Positions 7,761-14,967 of a DNA stretch of 19,395 nt are shown here, one piece after another. Source of the stretch: Deinococcus apachensis DSM 19763 (lineage in GTDB: Bacteria; Deinococcota; Deinococci; Deinococcales; Deinococcaceae); NCBI RefSeq assembly GCF_000381345.1, contig NZ_KB906429.1:1-19395 (forward strand), given 5' to 3'. Within the stretch, counting starts at the first letter, position 1. Every line of letters begins with the position of its first letter. The translations under genes were made by a program, and so were the position numbers. The notes below the pieces were generated by a model. It saw only the letters and a list, made by a program, of their open reading frames with translations, had not been told where the DNA came from and searched no databases.

Positions 7761-8825
7761 TCAGGCCCGGCCCACACCCTGAAGCAGCTCGACGCCGGGC
7801 AGGGTCGTCACGAATCCGGCGCCGAAGGCCTGGGAAGGCGTCCAAGCCCCGGGCGACACCCCTCCCGCGAGCACCCGCCCAACCGCGGCGAGGGCACTTT
7901 CCACCGTGAAGCGGTATCCATCGGGCCCGATGAGTTTCATCCCACGCCTGTGCCCCGCCCGGTCCGTCACCTCCCCCCACACCACAGTCCGGCCCTCCTG
8001 CAGCTCCATCTCGGTCGGCCCCTTCGCCCGGCTGGCGCGCTCCCTAAGGAGTCGCTGGACGGCGGGCAGGCACAACAGGGGGGCCAGCCGCCTACTGCCC
8101 CTCATCACGAGGGCCGCGACCGGGGGAACGACCAGATACGTCTCGACCGTCGGAATGCCCGTGGAGTAGTAGGCGGTCACGACGTCCCCCCAGGGAATGC
8201 TCACCGCCGCATACGTCCAGCCCTCATGCTCGACCTGCCAGGTGCGGGCGGCCATGGGTTCGTGCACAAGCAGACCGCCCTGACGGCTCAGGCCCCCCTC
8301 CCCAGCACCTTCCGCCATCGTGATCGCCGTGCCCCGGCTGAGGGTACCCCCGCGAAAGGCGAGTCGCAGGCGGGTAGCCGACGGCAGCAGTTTGGCCAGG
8401 CGGACGGCGACAGCGTCGGTGGGGACGACGTCGAACCCGACGCCCGCGATGGCGACCACGTTCGCTTGTCTGGCTTCCCGGTCCCGCCCATGCAGGGCTT
8501 CAAGGGCTGCATACTCTCCCGTGATGTCCAGGTAATGCGTGCCGATGGACAGGCAGCCGTCGAGCATGGGCCTTTGAGTCCGGGAGAACGGACCCGCGCA
8601 ATGGAGGACCAGCGAGACATCACCGATCCCCGCGGCAACCTCACGGGCATCGTCCAGGTTGAACACACGGCCCTCCAGCCCAAGCTCCCTGGCAAACGGC
8701 CGGATCGCCTCGGCGGAGCGTCCGGCGAGCATGGGGGTCAGGCCGCGCCTCACCGCCTCCCGGGCGATGAGCTGGCCCGTAAAGCCGTTCGCGCCGTAGA
8801 TCATCCACCGGGAAGGCGAGTCCAT
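7761..8825 (-). CDS. Saccharopine dehydrogenase-like NAD(P)-binding oxidoreductase
   Basis: This 354-aa protein starts with a Rossmann fold: the dinucleotide loop GANGFTG is at residues 11-17 in WMIYGANGFTGQLIAREA, followed by TPMLAGRS. LHCAGPFSRTQRPMLDGCL and YLDITGEYAALEALH are typical of the saccharopine dehydrogenase-like/trans-acting enoyl reductase family. A hydrophobic stretch near VVPPVAALVMRG may touch the membrane. Members of this branch reduce varied substrates, and lysine metabolism should not be assumed. Start ATG 8825 places the Rossmann motif at the usual distance; a long upstream in-frame extension (to 9281) is antisense to the SUKH gene and is rejected. A TATGCT box ends 5 nt before the ATG, suggesting a leaderless transcript. 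The stop is at 7761-7763, next to IS3 debris. Confidence 0.88.
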   Translation of the reverse strand: MDSPSRWMIYGANGFTGQLIAREAVRRGLTPMLAGRSAEAIRPFARELGLEGRVFNLDDAREVAAGIGDVSLVLHCAGPFSRTQRPMLDGCLSIGTHYLDITGEYAALEALHGRDREARQANVVAIAGVGFDVVPTDAVAVRLAKLLPSATRLRLAFRGGTLSRGTAITMAEGAGEGGLSRQGGLLVHEPMAARTWQVEHEGWTYAAVSIPWGDVVTAYYSTGIPTVETYLVVPPVAALVMRGSRRLAPLLCLPAVQRLLRERASRAKGPTEMELQEGRTVVWGEVTDRAGHRRGMKLIGPDGYRFTVESALAAVGRVLAGGVSPGAWTPSQAFGAGFVTTLPGVELLQGVGRA

Positions 8826-8830
8826 AGCCC

Positions 8831-8836
8831 AGCATA
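8831..8836 (-). promoter_or_regulatory. -10 box (TATGCT) for the oxidoreductase, leaderless type
   Basis: On the minus strand TATGCT is followed by GGGCT and then ATG 8825. It fits TANNNT with a 5-nt gap, and no Shine-Dalgarno sequence is seen. The divergent SUKH gene has the same hexamer TATGCT at 8894-8899, only 3 nt before its GTG. Confidence 0.4.
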
Positions 8837-8902
8837 GGTGACCGACCCGCCATCTGGGGACCCGTTTGCTCGCCGGAGGTCCATTCCAGCCCCTATGCTG
8901 CG

Positions 8903-9465
8903 GTGACCGCGTTGCACCTCGCCGATGTCCTCGCCCGTCACTTCCCACCGGTTCGGGACCTGCTGCGGCCCGGCGCCTCTCCTGAGACCCTCGGCGCGGC
9001 CGAAGCCCCCCTCGGTCGGCCTCTTCCCCCGGACGTTCAGGCGGTCTACCGGACCTTCGACGGTCAGGCGGGTGTGCTTCCTGGCGTCCTGCTGGGCCTG
9101 CGCTGGTTCCCCCCCGGCGACACACTACCTGGCTGGACCTGGCAGACAACGACCCCAACCTGGACAGCCGTCCCCCCGGCGCTGTGCGCCCCGTCACCTT
9201 CAGCCCCGCCTGGTTCCCCTTCGCCTCGGACGGTGGGGGCAATGGCCTGGCGGTGGACCTGAACCCCGGTCCCGCTGGCACGCTCGGTCAGGTCATCACT
9301 TTCGGCCCGGACGAGTTGACGCGCCTAGTCCTCGCCCCCTCGCTCCCCGCCTTTCTCGACTGGGTGGCCGACCAGATCGAAGCCGGACGCGTCACCCTGG
9401 AAGGCAACGACATGCGGCTTGACGGGGCCAGTTCCTTCTTGGACCGGGTGCGGACGCTCGTTTAG
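8903..9465 (+). pseudogene. SMI1/KNR4 (SUKH) family protein, frameshifted in a C7 run
   Basis: The first frame gives TALHLADVLARHFPPVRDLL, LGRPLPPDVQAVYRTFDGQ and GVLLGLRWFPP. After the seven-C run at 9109-9115 the family signature continues in the -1 frame: TTWLDLADNDPNL, GAVRPVTFSPAWFPFASDGG, GNGLAVDLNPGPAGTLGQVI and LPAFLDWVADQIEAG, ending at TAG 9463-9465. Adding one C would join them into a normal-size (about 187 aa) SMI1/KNR4 domain protein. SUKH proteins often act as immunity proteins to nuclease toxins. Because both halves are well conserved, the break may be very recent, a sequencing error, or slippage. The start GTG 8903 is uncertain. It ends convergently with the nuclease gene, overlapping by 4 bases. 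Confidence 0.75.
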
Positions 9466-10205
9466 ACGCAACCCTTGCCCATCAACCAGCTCACCGCCTG
9501 CTGACGGTAGGTCGTGCCGTTCGGCCCCCCGTACGCCGTGTTGTCGAAGGTCCGGCTGAAGGTCTCCCCTCCCAGCTTCAGCTCCAGCGTCCAGGTGCCC
9601 GGCGTGTTCGTCGTCGTGTTCGAGTAGCCCACCCGGGTCAGGTAGGTGAGGCTGTTCGTGGCCAGGGAGGTGCACTTGGCGGCCTGGTTCTCGATCTGCA
9701 CCCAGTTGCCGCGGTTGAAGTTGGAGTCCTGGGGCGCCATGTTCGCCCGTCTCCCCCACCCCCCGAGTTGGCTGCCGACCAGGTGCCCGCCGTCGTACCC
9801 GGTGGCGTTGTCGAGGTTGCTGACCGTGGCCTGGCAGGTGGTGTCGCGGGCGGCGGCCGCGATGGGGGGCACGTAGCGGTAGGCGCTGCGGGGACGACCT
9901 TCCGCGTCGATGTAGTAGTACCCGCCGCCAAGGGAGTGCCAGGTGTTGCGGTCGGCGCTGGTGAAGCGGGTGGGGCAACCGTCGGCGAGCTGAGCGCTGA
10001 GCCCGTCGTGGTTCTGATAGCCGATGCCGTAACGGGCGAAGAAGGTGCGGGCCTGCTCGGGGGTGAGGTCACGGGTCAGTTCGCTGAGGGCGACTTCTCC
10101 CCCGACGTCGGCGATCAGGCGGTCGTAGGGGTCGACGTGGGCGGTGGGCGTCTGGGAGCAGGCGGCCAGGAGACCGGCGAGCAGCAGGGGAAAAGCACGC
10201 TTCAT
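9462..10205 (-). CDS. Secreted lipoprotein DNA/RNA non-specific endonuclease
   Basis: This 247-aa protein opens with a lipoprotein signal peptide (MKRAFPLLLAGLLAAC, lipobox Cys16), so it should be exported and lipid-anchored. The catalytic region DGGHLVGSQLGGWGRRANMA (139-158 region) and PQDSNFNRGNWVQIEN correspond to the [D/E]xGH and N...N motifs of the DNA/RNA non-specific endonuclease family. His141 would be the general base, and Asn in SNFNRG (162/164) would bind Mg. The domain is of the compact type also found as toxin warheads and scavenging nucleases. GGAGGTT lies 5 bases before ATG 10205, and TTGACA at 10260-10265 (minus strand) is a possible -35 box. It could digest external DNA for nutrients; a toxin role is possible given the SUKH neighbour, but there is no toxin delivery domain. 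Confidence 0.88.
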   Translation of the reverse strand: MKRAFPLLLAGLLAACSQTPTAHVDPYDRLIADVGGEVALSELTRDLTPEQARTFFARYGIGYQNHDGLSAQLADGCPTRFTSADRNTWHSLGGGYYYIDAEGRPRSAYRYVPPIAAAARDTTCQATVSNLDNATGYDGGHLVGSQLGGWGRRANMAPQDSNFNRGNWVQIENQAAKCTSLATNSLTYLTRVGYSNTTTNTPGTWTLELKLGGETFSRTFDNTAYGGPNGTTYRQQAVSWLMGKGCV

Positions 10206-10469
10206 AGGGCAACCTCCAGGGACAGCGGCCCCAAGCTAAGCGTGGACGTGTGATGAGCCTGTCAAGGCAGGGACCTGCTCCTGGCAGGGAGGATGTCCAC
10301 CTGCAGGATCCTCTCCGCCACACCCAGGAAAATTGGGGACTCCCCCGGGTCTGCCCGTGTCCTGAGCACGGAAACCGCGGCGGCTGTTTCCCGCCGAGGA
10401 CGGCCCTCCACTGCGGGGTTGCCCTCCAAGGCGCCCTCGAATCCACCTCTCAGTGCCCTCCCACACGAG

Positions 10470-10475
10470 TAAACT
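10470..10475 (+). promoter_or_regulatory. -10 box (TAAACT) driving the VWA-PP2C-kinase operon, leaderless type
   Basis: TAAACT fits TANNNT and is 6 nt before ATG 10482, with no ribosome binding site in between. The start point would be at the A of ATG. The remaining 200 bases back to the nuclease gene show no gene, no clear -35 box and no convincing operator. Confidence 0.5.
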
Positions 10476-10481
10476 CTGGAC

Positions 10482-11153
10482 ATGACCAATAGTGATTTTG
10501 CGCAGCTTCCCTTCGACCTGGCGGAGTTCGCGGAAAATCCGGAACCGCGCTGCCCGGTCCTGCTGCTGCTGGACAACAGCGGCAGCATGCGGGGGAACAA
10601 GATCGACCAGCTCAACGCCGGGCTGATCCACTTCAAGGACGAGCTGTCCAGCGATCCCCTCGCGGCGGCCCGCTGTGAGGTCGCCATCGTGTCGTTCGGC
10701 CCGGTGCGCGAGGTGATGGACTTCACCTCCGCGCACAACTTCGTTCCCCCCCACCTGACCGCCGAGCATGACACCCCTCTCGGCGCGGCGGTCCTGCACG
10801 GCCTGAAGATGCTTCAGCGCCGCAAGGAGGCCATCCGCCAGGGCGGCATCGGCCTGTACCGCCCCTGGGTCTTCCTCATCACGGACGGCGCCCCAACCGA
10901 CAGCTGGCAGCAGGCCGCCGCGGAGATCAAACGGGGGCAACAGAGCAAGGTGTTCGCCTTCTTCAGCGTCGGTGTGCAGGGGGCGGACATGAACATGCTG
11001 CGCCAGCTGTCCGACTCCGAGCCGCTGATGCTCAGCGGCCTGAAGTTCCGCGAGCTGTTCCAGTGGCTCTCCGCCAGCCTGAAGAGCGTGTCGAGAAGCA
11101 CGCCGGGGGACACCGTCACCCTGGCCAGCCCCAAGGGCTGGGCCGAGGTCTGA
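10482..11153 (+). CDS. VWA domain protein, TerY-like
   Basis: This 223-aa protein is almost entirely one von Willebrand factor A domain. The metal-binding MIDAS set is complete: DNSGSM (D31, S33, S35) after the strand CPVLLLL, Thr98 in AEHDTPLG, and Asp135 in [10 protein letters not shown]. The length and the signature 'ITDG.PTD.W..A' match TerY-type VWA proteins. These are small soluble adaptors that bind partner proteins through a divalent metal and occur with a PP2C phosphatase and a kinase in the TerY-P triad. It is the first gene of a four-gene operon; its stop is one base before the phosphatase TTG. No signal peptide is present, so it is cytoplasmic. Its ligand is unknown; phosphorylated partners or the kinase are candidates by analogy. 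Confidence 0.92.
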   Translation: MTNSDFAQLPFDLAEFAENPEPRCPVLLLLDNSGSMRGNKIDQLNAGLIHFKDELSSDPLAAARCEVAIVSFGPVREVMDFTSAHNFVPPHLTAEHDTPLGAAVLHGLKMLQRRKEAIRQGGIGLYRPWVFLITDGAPTDSWQQAAAEIKRGQQSKVFAFFSVGVQGADMNMLRQLSDSEPLMLSGLKFRELFQWLSASLKSVSRSTPGDTVTLASPKGWAEV

Positions 11154-11154
11154 C

Positions 11155-11982
11155 TTGTCGCCCTGGCGTTCCGTCCACGCCTCGGTGATGGGCACGGCCC
11201 ACGTCACGACGGGCCAGCCCTGCCAGGACCATCACGCGGTCAAGTCGATCCTCAACGGCCAGGACGAGCCCCTGCTCCTGCTGGTGACCTCGGACGGGGC
11301 GGGCAGCGCCGCCCATTCCGAGGAGGGCAGCCGCGAGGTGTGCGCCGAGACCCTGCGCTGGCTGGAGATCTGCCTGAGTGACGGGGGGGACTTCCTGGAC
11401 AAGGACGCCGGGGTGAGGCTGGTCCACAACCTGCGCCACCACCTGCTGAACTACGCCGAGGAGGCGGAGCGCAACTACGGCCTGCGCGACCTGGCCTGCA
11501 CCCTGAACGTCGCGGCGCTCCTCCCCGGCCGGGGCTGGTTCGTGCAGGTGGGGGACGGGGCCACCGTCATCGAGCGGGACGGCGGCCCCCTGGAGATCGT
11601 GTTCTGGCCGGACAACGGGGAGTACGCCAATCAGACGTACTTCGTCAGTGACGTGCCGGATGGGCACATCCACACCCGGGTGATCGCGGGGTGCATCGAC
11701 CGGGTGGCCCTGATGACCGACGGGCTGCAGGCGATCGCCCTCTCCCTCCAGCAGCGCGCCCCGCACGCCCCGTTCTTCACCCCCATGTTCCGCGCCCTGG
11801 AGGCCCTAGACGCCCCGGACACGGAACAGCACGGGCAACTGCAGGCGGGGCTGATCCGCTTCCTCGACTCCCCGGCCGTCAATGCCCGGACGAGCGACGA
11901 CAAGACGCTCGTCCTGAGCAGCCGCAGGCCCGCTCCCGAGGCCACTCCCGTCGAGCCCGCGGAGGAAGTCGAGGCGGTATGA
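11155..11982 (+). CDS. PP2C-family Ser/Thr protein phosphatase
   Basis: This 275-aa protein carries the spaced acidic metal ligands of the PPM/PP2C fold: VTSDGAGSAAHSEEGS (D47-G48), VQVGDGATVIERDG (D134), VALMTDGLQ (D189-G190) and TSDDKTLVL (D248-D249). These coordinate two Mg/Mn ions that hydrolyse phospho-Ser/Thr. QPCQDHHAV at 21-29 occupies the place of the usual N-terminal 'NEDA' motif. The start TTG 11155 is one base after the upstream stop and has GAGGT seven bases ahead. The final ATGA overlaps the kinase start. The overlap with the kinase gene implies translational coupling and strongly suggests that this enzyme reverses the kinase's phosphorylation. The last 15 residues are acidic and low in complexity. 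Confidence 0.92.
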   Translation: MSPWRSVHASVMGTAHVTTGQPCQDHHAVKSILNGQDEPLLLLVTSDGAGSAAHSEEGSREVCAETLRWLEICLSDGGDFLDKDAGVRLVHNLRHHLLNYAEEAERNYGLRDLACTLNVAALLPGRGWFVQVGDGATVIERDGGPLEIVFWPDNGEYANQTYFVSDVPDGHIHTRVIAGCIDRVALMTDGLQAIALSLQQRAPHAPFFTPMFRALEALDAPDTEQHGQLQAGLIRFLDSPAVNARTSDDKTLVLSSRRPAPEATPVEPAEEVEAV

Positions 11983-14165
11983 CCGCGGCGCCGTACAGGG
12001 ACGGGGCGGGCCTCCCGGTTCACCTGGGCCGGGAACTGGGGCGGGGCGGTCAGGGCACCGTGTACGAGGTGACGGGCCGCCCGGGCGCGGTGGCCAAGAT
12101 CTACCTCCAGAAGCCCGAGCACGAGACGGTCGAGAAGCTGAGCGCCCTGACGCTGGCCAGCCAACCCCTGCTGCTGGACATCAGCGCGTGGCCGCAGTCG
12201 ACGCTCCGGGACCCTTCCGGGCAGGTGCACGGTTTCGTCATGCCGCTGGTGGACGAGTCCGAGTACCTCGAACTCCACAACCTCTACCGCATCACGTCCC
12301 GCCGTCAGCACTTTCCGTCGGCGGACTGGCGCTTCCTGGTGCGGGTCGCGCGGAACGTGGCCCGCGCCTTCAAGGCGCTGCACCATCACGGGCACCTGAT
12401 GGGCGACGTCAGTTCGCGCAACGTCCTGGCGTCGAAGACGGCGACGGTGCGCTTCATCGACACGGACTCCTTCCAGATCCGGGTCGGCGGGCGGGTCTAC
12501 CCCTGCCCGGTGGGGACGGCGGAATTCACCCCGCCGGAACTGCAGGGGAAGCGGTTCGGCGGCCTTGTCCGCACCGCCGAGCATGACCTCTTCGGCCTCG
12601 CCCTGCTGGTCTTCCACCTGCTGTTCGACGGGCGGCACCCCTACGCCGGGGTCCACGACAATGGAGCGATGCCGAGCCCCGCCGAGGCGATCGCGGCGGA
12701 CAAGTTCGCGTACTCCCTCCAGCACCGCCACGGGGTGAGGCCCCCACCGTTCACGATCACCCTGGATGGGGTGCATCCGGGCCTGCGAGACCTCTTCGAG
12801 CGGGCCTTCTCCCCCCGGCACCAGGGTCGCCCGACCGCGGGCGAATGGGAACAGACGCTGGCGGAGCTGGAAAGGAACATCACGACCTGCGGCAAGAACG
12901 CGGCGCACAAGCATGACCGCCGCCTGCCCTGCCCCTGGTGCACCGTCCTCCCCGCCAACGCGCAGGCGGCGACCGCGAAGAGCGGGATCCCGGCGGGGGC
13001 CAAGCGCATCGACGTCGAGGGCGAACTCAACCGGATCTGGGCGGGTCTGCAAGCCATTCCAGTACCCCCCGCCCCCGCGGCGATTGTCCTGAGCACGCCG
13101 CCCACCCCGCTGCCCCTCCCCGCGATGCCCGCATTGGCCGCGCCGCCCCCCGAGCCGTCGCTCGCCCCGCTGCCACCCAGGACGCCCGTCACTCCCCCGC
13201 AGGCTTTCTCGAAGTCAGCGGTCGTCTGGGGCATCGCGGCCACCCTCCTCTGTCTGTCCAGCCTGGTCCAAGGGGGATGGCTCGCGGCGGTCTTCTTCGC
13301 GGTCGTCGCCGTCTACAACTTCCAGCGGAACTCCCCGGAGAAGGTCAGAGCTCGGCAACAGAAGCAGTTGGCCGAGCGGACCGTCCGGCACGAGAGGGAG
13401 CGCCAGGAGGCCGAGGCCCGGCGGGTCCAGGAGTTCCAGCAGCTCTCCGCCCTGCGGGAGAAGGCCATCGGCCAGAACAAGGAGCATCAGAAGCAGACGT
13501 ACCTCAAGCTCCTGAGCCAGGCCCTGCTGGAACAGCAACTGGAGGCCAATGCGCTGCGCAAGAAGGTCGCCAACGCCTACGCCCGCCAGGCCGCGGAGAG
13601 CGCCCAGGGGAAGCACCAGGCGGCCGTGAAGCGCTTGCAGACCCTGCGTGAGGAGTTGCGGTCGTTGGACCGCCAGGAACAGGTCGAGTTGCAGCGCACG
13701 CTGGAGCGGCACCGCCAGCCGATGCTCGAGCAACACCTGGCCCGGTTTCCGATCAAACCCGGCGACGTACAGGGAATCGGCTCCTCCATCATCGCCAACC
13801 TGAATGCCCGCGGGGTATACACCGCGAAAGACATCACCCCGGATGTCCACTACATCAAGGGCGTCGGGCCCAAGAAGCAGATGGACCTGCTGGCGTGGCG
13901 GGACACGCTGGAGCAGTTCTTCCAGTTCGACCCGGCCCGGGTGCCCCCCAGCGCCTTCGATGCCGTGCGGGTGCAGTTCGACCAGCAGCGCGTCACGCGG
14001 CTGAAACAGCTCGAGGACGAGGTCGCGCAACTCAGGCGGGACGTTGCGACCTGGCAGCAGGCCGAGGCGGCGGTCGAGGCCGAACTCCGGGACCTGAAAT
14101 TCAGGCTGGCGCAGCGGGAGAAGACGATCGAAGTTATTCAAACAGGTGCTCTTCACCTGGGCTGA
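11979..14165 (+). CDS. Membrane-anchored Ser/Thr protein kinase with Zn-knuckle, coiled coil and helix-hairpin-helix module
   Basis: 728 aa. Domains in order: kinase 15-298 with glycine loop GRGGQGTVYE (21-30), Lys40 in AVAKIY, catalytic loop MGDVSSRNVL (D143, N148; Gly before Asp, so not an RD kinase), FIDTDSF in place of DFG (D161/D163), and PPE at 185-187. Next is a Cys/His cluster (C304, H310, H312, C318, C321; CPWC), likely one Zn site. Then come a Pro/Ala-rich linker (362-408), two hydrophobic helices (about 413-430 and 433-447), and a long charged coiled coil (452-590). A double helix-hairpin-helix follows: VQGIGSSIIANLNARGVYTA and YIKGVGPKKQMDLLAW (597-640). A second coiled coil lies at 663-715. 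ATG 11979 overlaps the phosphatase stop; an in-frame upstream extension is antigenic noise inside that gene. The D-T-D-S-F motif and CPWC cluster match kinases of TerY-P triads. HhH modules usually bind DNA backbone, odd in a protein with membrane helices. Confidence 0.92.
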   Translation: MTAAPYRDGAGLPVHLGRELGRGGQGTVYEVTGRPGAVAKIYLQKPEHETVEKLSALTLASQPLLLDISAWPQSTLRDPSGQVHGFVMPLVDESEYLELHNLYRITSRRQHFPSADWRFLVRVARNVARAFKALHHHGHLMGDVSSRNVLASKTATVRFIDTDSFQIRVGGRVYPCPVGTAEFTPPELQGKRFGGLVRTAEHDLFGLALLVFHLLFDGRHPYAGVHDNGAMPSPAEAIAADKFAYSLQHRHGVRPPPFTITLDGVHPGLRDLFERAFSPRHQGRPTAGEWEQTLAELERNITTCGKNAAHKHDRRLPCPWCTVLPANAQAATAKSGIPAGAKRIDVEGELNRIWAGLQAIPVPPAPAAIVLSTPPTPLPLPAMPALAAPPPEPSLAPLPPRTPVTPPQAFSKSAVVWGIAATLLCLSSLVQGGWLAAVFFAVVAVYNFQRNSPEKVRARQQKQLAERTVRHERERQEAEARRVQEFQQLSALREKAIGQNKEHQKQTYLKLLSQALLEQQLEANALRKKVANAYARQAAESAQGKHQAAVKRLQTLREELRSLDRQEQVELQRTLERHRQPMLEQHLARFPIKPGDVQGIGSSIIANLNARGVYTAKDITPDVHYIKGVGPKKQMDLLAWRDTLEQFFQFDPARVPPSAFDAVRVQFDQQRVTRLKQLEDEVAQLRRDVATWQQAEAAVEAELRDLKFRLAQREKTIEVIQTGALHLG

Positions 14166-14171
14166 GGTGGT

Positions 14172-14654
14172 ATGGACGGCGCGAACGAGCAATTGAAAAG
14201 GGTGTTGCAGCTGGCCCTGCACAGCCCCTTCGAGGGGGAGCGGGCCAAGGCCGCCGCCCTGCTGGTCCAGAGGCTTCAAAGGGCGGGCCTCACCCTGTCG
14301 GACCTGGACCCGAGCTTCGGGGCGGACGACGGGGAGAACGCGCTGCGACAGCGGGCCGACCTGCCTTACGAGTTCGAGGTCACGTTGAAGAGTCGTGAGG
14401 AGGCGCTGCTGTACCACGGCCTGCTTCAGCGCTCCGCGTCGTCGTCCGCTGTCTGGCTCGAAAGCCATCGCCTACTCTGTACCGCTTCACCTACAGCAAA
14501 GCAGAGTGCGGACGACCTGTTTGCGAAGCACATGGCTTCGCTTCAGAGGAGGCTGGCCGAGGCCCAGCAACGGGCGATGCGGGAGTACAACGACAGACGC
14601 AAGGTGCTGTTCGAGCAGGCGGTGGTCGAGGAGTTGCGACAGGCTGACCTGTAG
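14172..14654 (+). CDS. 160-aa protein with DUF2786-like N-terminus, fourth gene of the kinase operon
   Basis: The first 45 residues (EQLKRVLQLALHSPFEGERA, KAAALLVQRLQRAGLTLSDL) have the pattern of DUF2786: a helix 'K.L.LA....EGEAA.A..L.Q.L....GL...DL'. DUF2786 is a small uncharacterised domain that in several proteins sits near zincin peptidase- or nuclease-like domains. The middle (63-110) is predicted beta-rich, with YEFEVTLKSREEALLYHGLL and AVWLESHRLLC. The C-terminus (112-158) is a long charged helix likely to form a coiled coil. ATG 14172 is 6 bases past the kinase stop, with GAGG at 14164-14167 overlapping that stop. It is therefore co-translated with the triad and a likely partner or substrate. 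I know no named family for the full length. Confidence 0.75.
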   Translation: MDGANEQLKRVLQLALHSPFEGERAKAAALLVQRLQRAGLTLSDLDPSFGADDGENALRQRADLPYEFEVTLKSREEALLYHGLLQRSASSSAVWLESHRLLCTASPTAKQSADDLFAKHMASLQRRLAEAQQRAMREYNDRRKVLFEQAVVEELRQADL

Positions 14655-14739
14655 GTGTTCCTCCGGGTCATTCCCGGCTCCAGCACGCCGTCAGGCGCAT
14701 GAGCCTTGAGGGTCGGAGCAGCGCGGAGCCGAGAAAACT

Positions 14740-14777
14740 GGAGACGGCATCAACAGCTACCGTCTCCATCACTTTTG
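14740..14777 (+). terminator. Probable terminator of the VWA-PP2C-kinase operon
   Basis: GGAGACGG (14740-14747) pairs with CCGTCTCC (14760-14767) around a 12-nt loop, followed by ATCACTTTTG. The T-run is short, so termination may be partial. Confidence 0.55.
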
Positions 14778-14786
14778 CCACACGTG

Positions 14787-14813
14787 GGGGCCACTCCCAG
14801 CAGGAGTGGCCCC
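14787..14813. repeat. Perfect 11-bp inverted repeat with 5-nt loop
   Basis: GGGGCCACTCC (14787-14797), loop CAGCA, GGAGTGGCCCC (14803-14813). It forms a very stable hairpin just after the weaker terminator hairpin. There is no T-tract, so it may strengthen transcript ends or protect the mRNA. Confidence 0.6.
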
Positions 14814-14831
14814 GGTGCCCGATCCGGGGCT

Positions 14832-14898
14832 ACTGAGCGAACTTAAAGTTCGCGCGGTGCTCAGTGCCGTCCGCCAGCTTTACTTTAAGTTGACGGCA
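14832..14898. repeat. Nested inverted repeats upstream of the MFS gene
   Basis: Outer arms ACTGAGC (14832-14838) and GCTCAGT (14859-14865) enclose the palindrome CGAACTTAAAGTTCG (14838-14852). Directly adjoining are TGCCGTC (14865-14871) and GACGGCA (14892-14898). AACTTAAAGT (14840-14849) also pairs exactly with ACTTTAAGTT (14882-14891), so two alternative folds exist. Possible roles are an operator for the transporter gene or a decayed mobile-element end. Confidence 0.5.
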
Positions 14899-14953
14899 AC
14901 TTCCCGCCCCCGCCCCGGCTGGACGACCTCGCCGTTCGACCCGTGGCGGGGCG

Positions 14954-14959
14954 TAGGGT
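14954..14959 (+). promoter_or_regulatory. -10 box (TAGGGT) for the MFS gene
   Basis: TAGGGT fits TANNNT and ends 8 nt before ATG 14968, so the mRNA would be leaderless or nearly so. The GGGGG run in between is a poor ribosome binding site. No -35 box is evident. Confidence 0.35.
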
Positions 14960-14967
14960 GGGGGCGC

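Noticed and set aside
7587..8837. Plus-strand ORF of 416 codons opposite the oxidoreductase
   Set aside because: Pro/Gly/Arg/His-rich shadow frame with no domain, opposite a convincing Rossmann-fold gene.
8826..9281. N-terminal extension of the oxidoreductase ORF
   Set aside because: The extra 152 residues are antisense to the SUKH gene, and the Rossmann motif already lies at a normal distance from ATG 8825.
11631..13052. Long minus-strand ORF (473 codons) opposite the PP2C and kinase genes
   Set aside because: Its translation is Arg/Pro/Gly-rich with no recognisable domain and mirrors well-supported genes on the plus strand; high GC creates such shadow frames.
13215..14468. Long minus-strand ORF (417 codons) opposite the kinase tail
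   Set aside because: Leu/Gly/Gln-rich low-complexity shadow of the coiled-coil and HhH coding sequence; no ribosome binding site or homology.
14806..14967. GTG 14806 as the start of the MFS transporter
   Set aside because: It lies inside a perfect hairpin and would add a polar tail not seen in MFS proteins; ATG 14968 has a -10 box just upstream.
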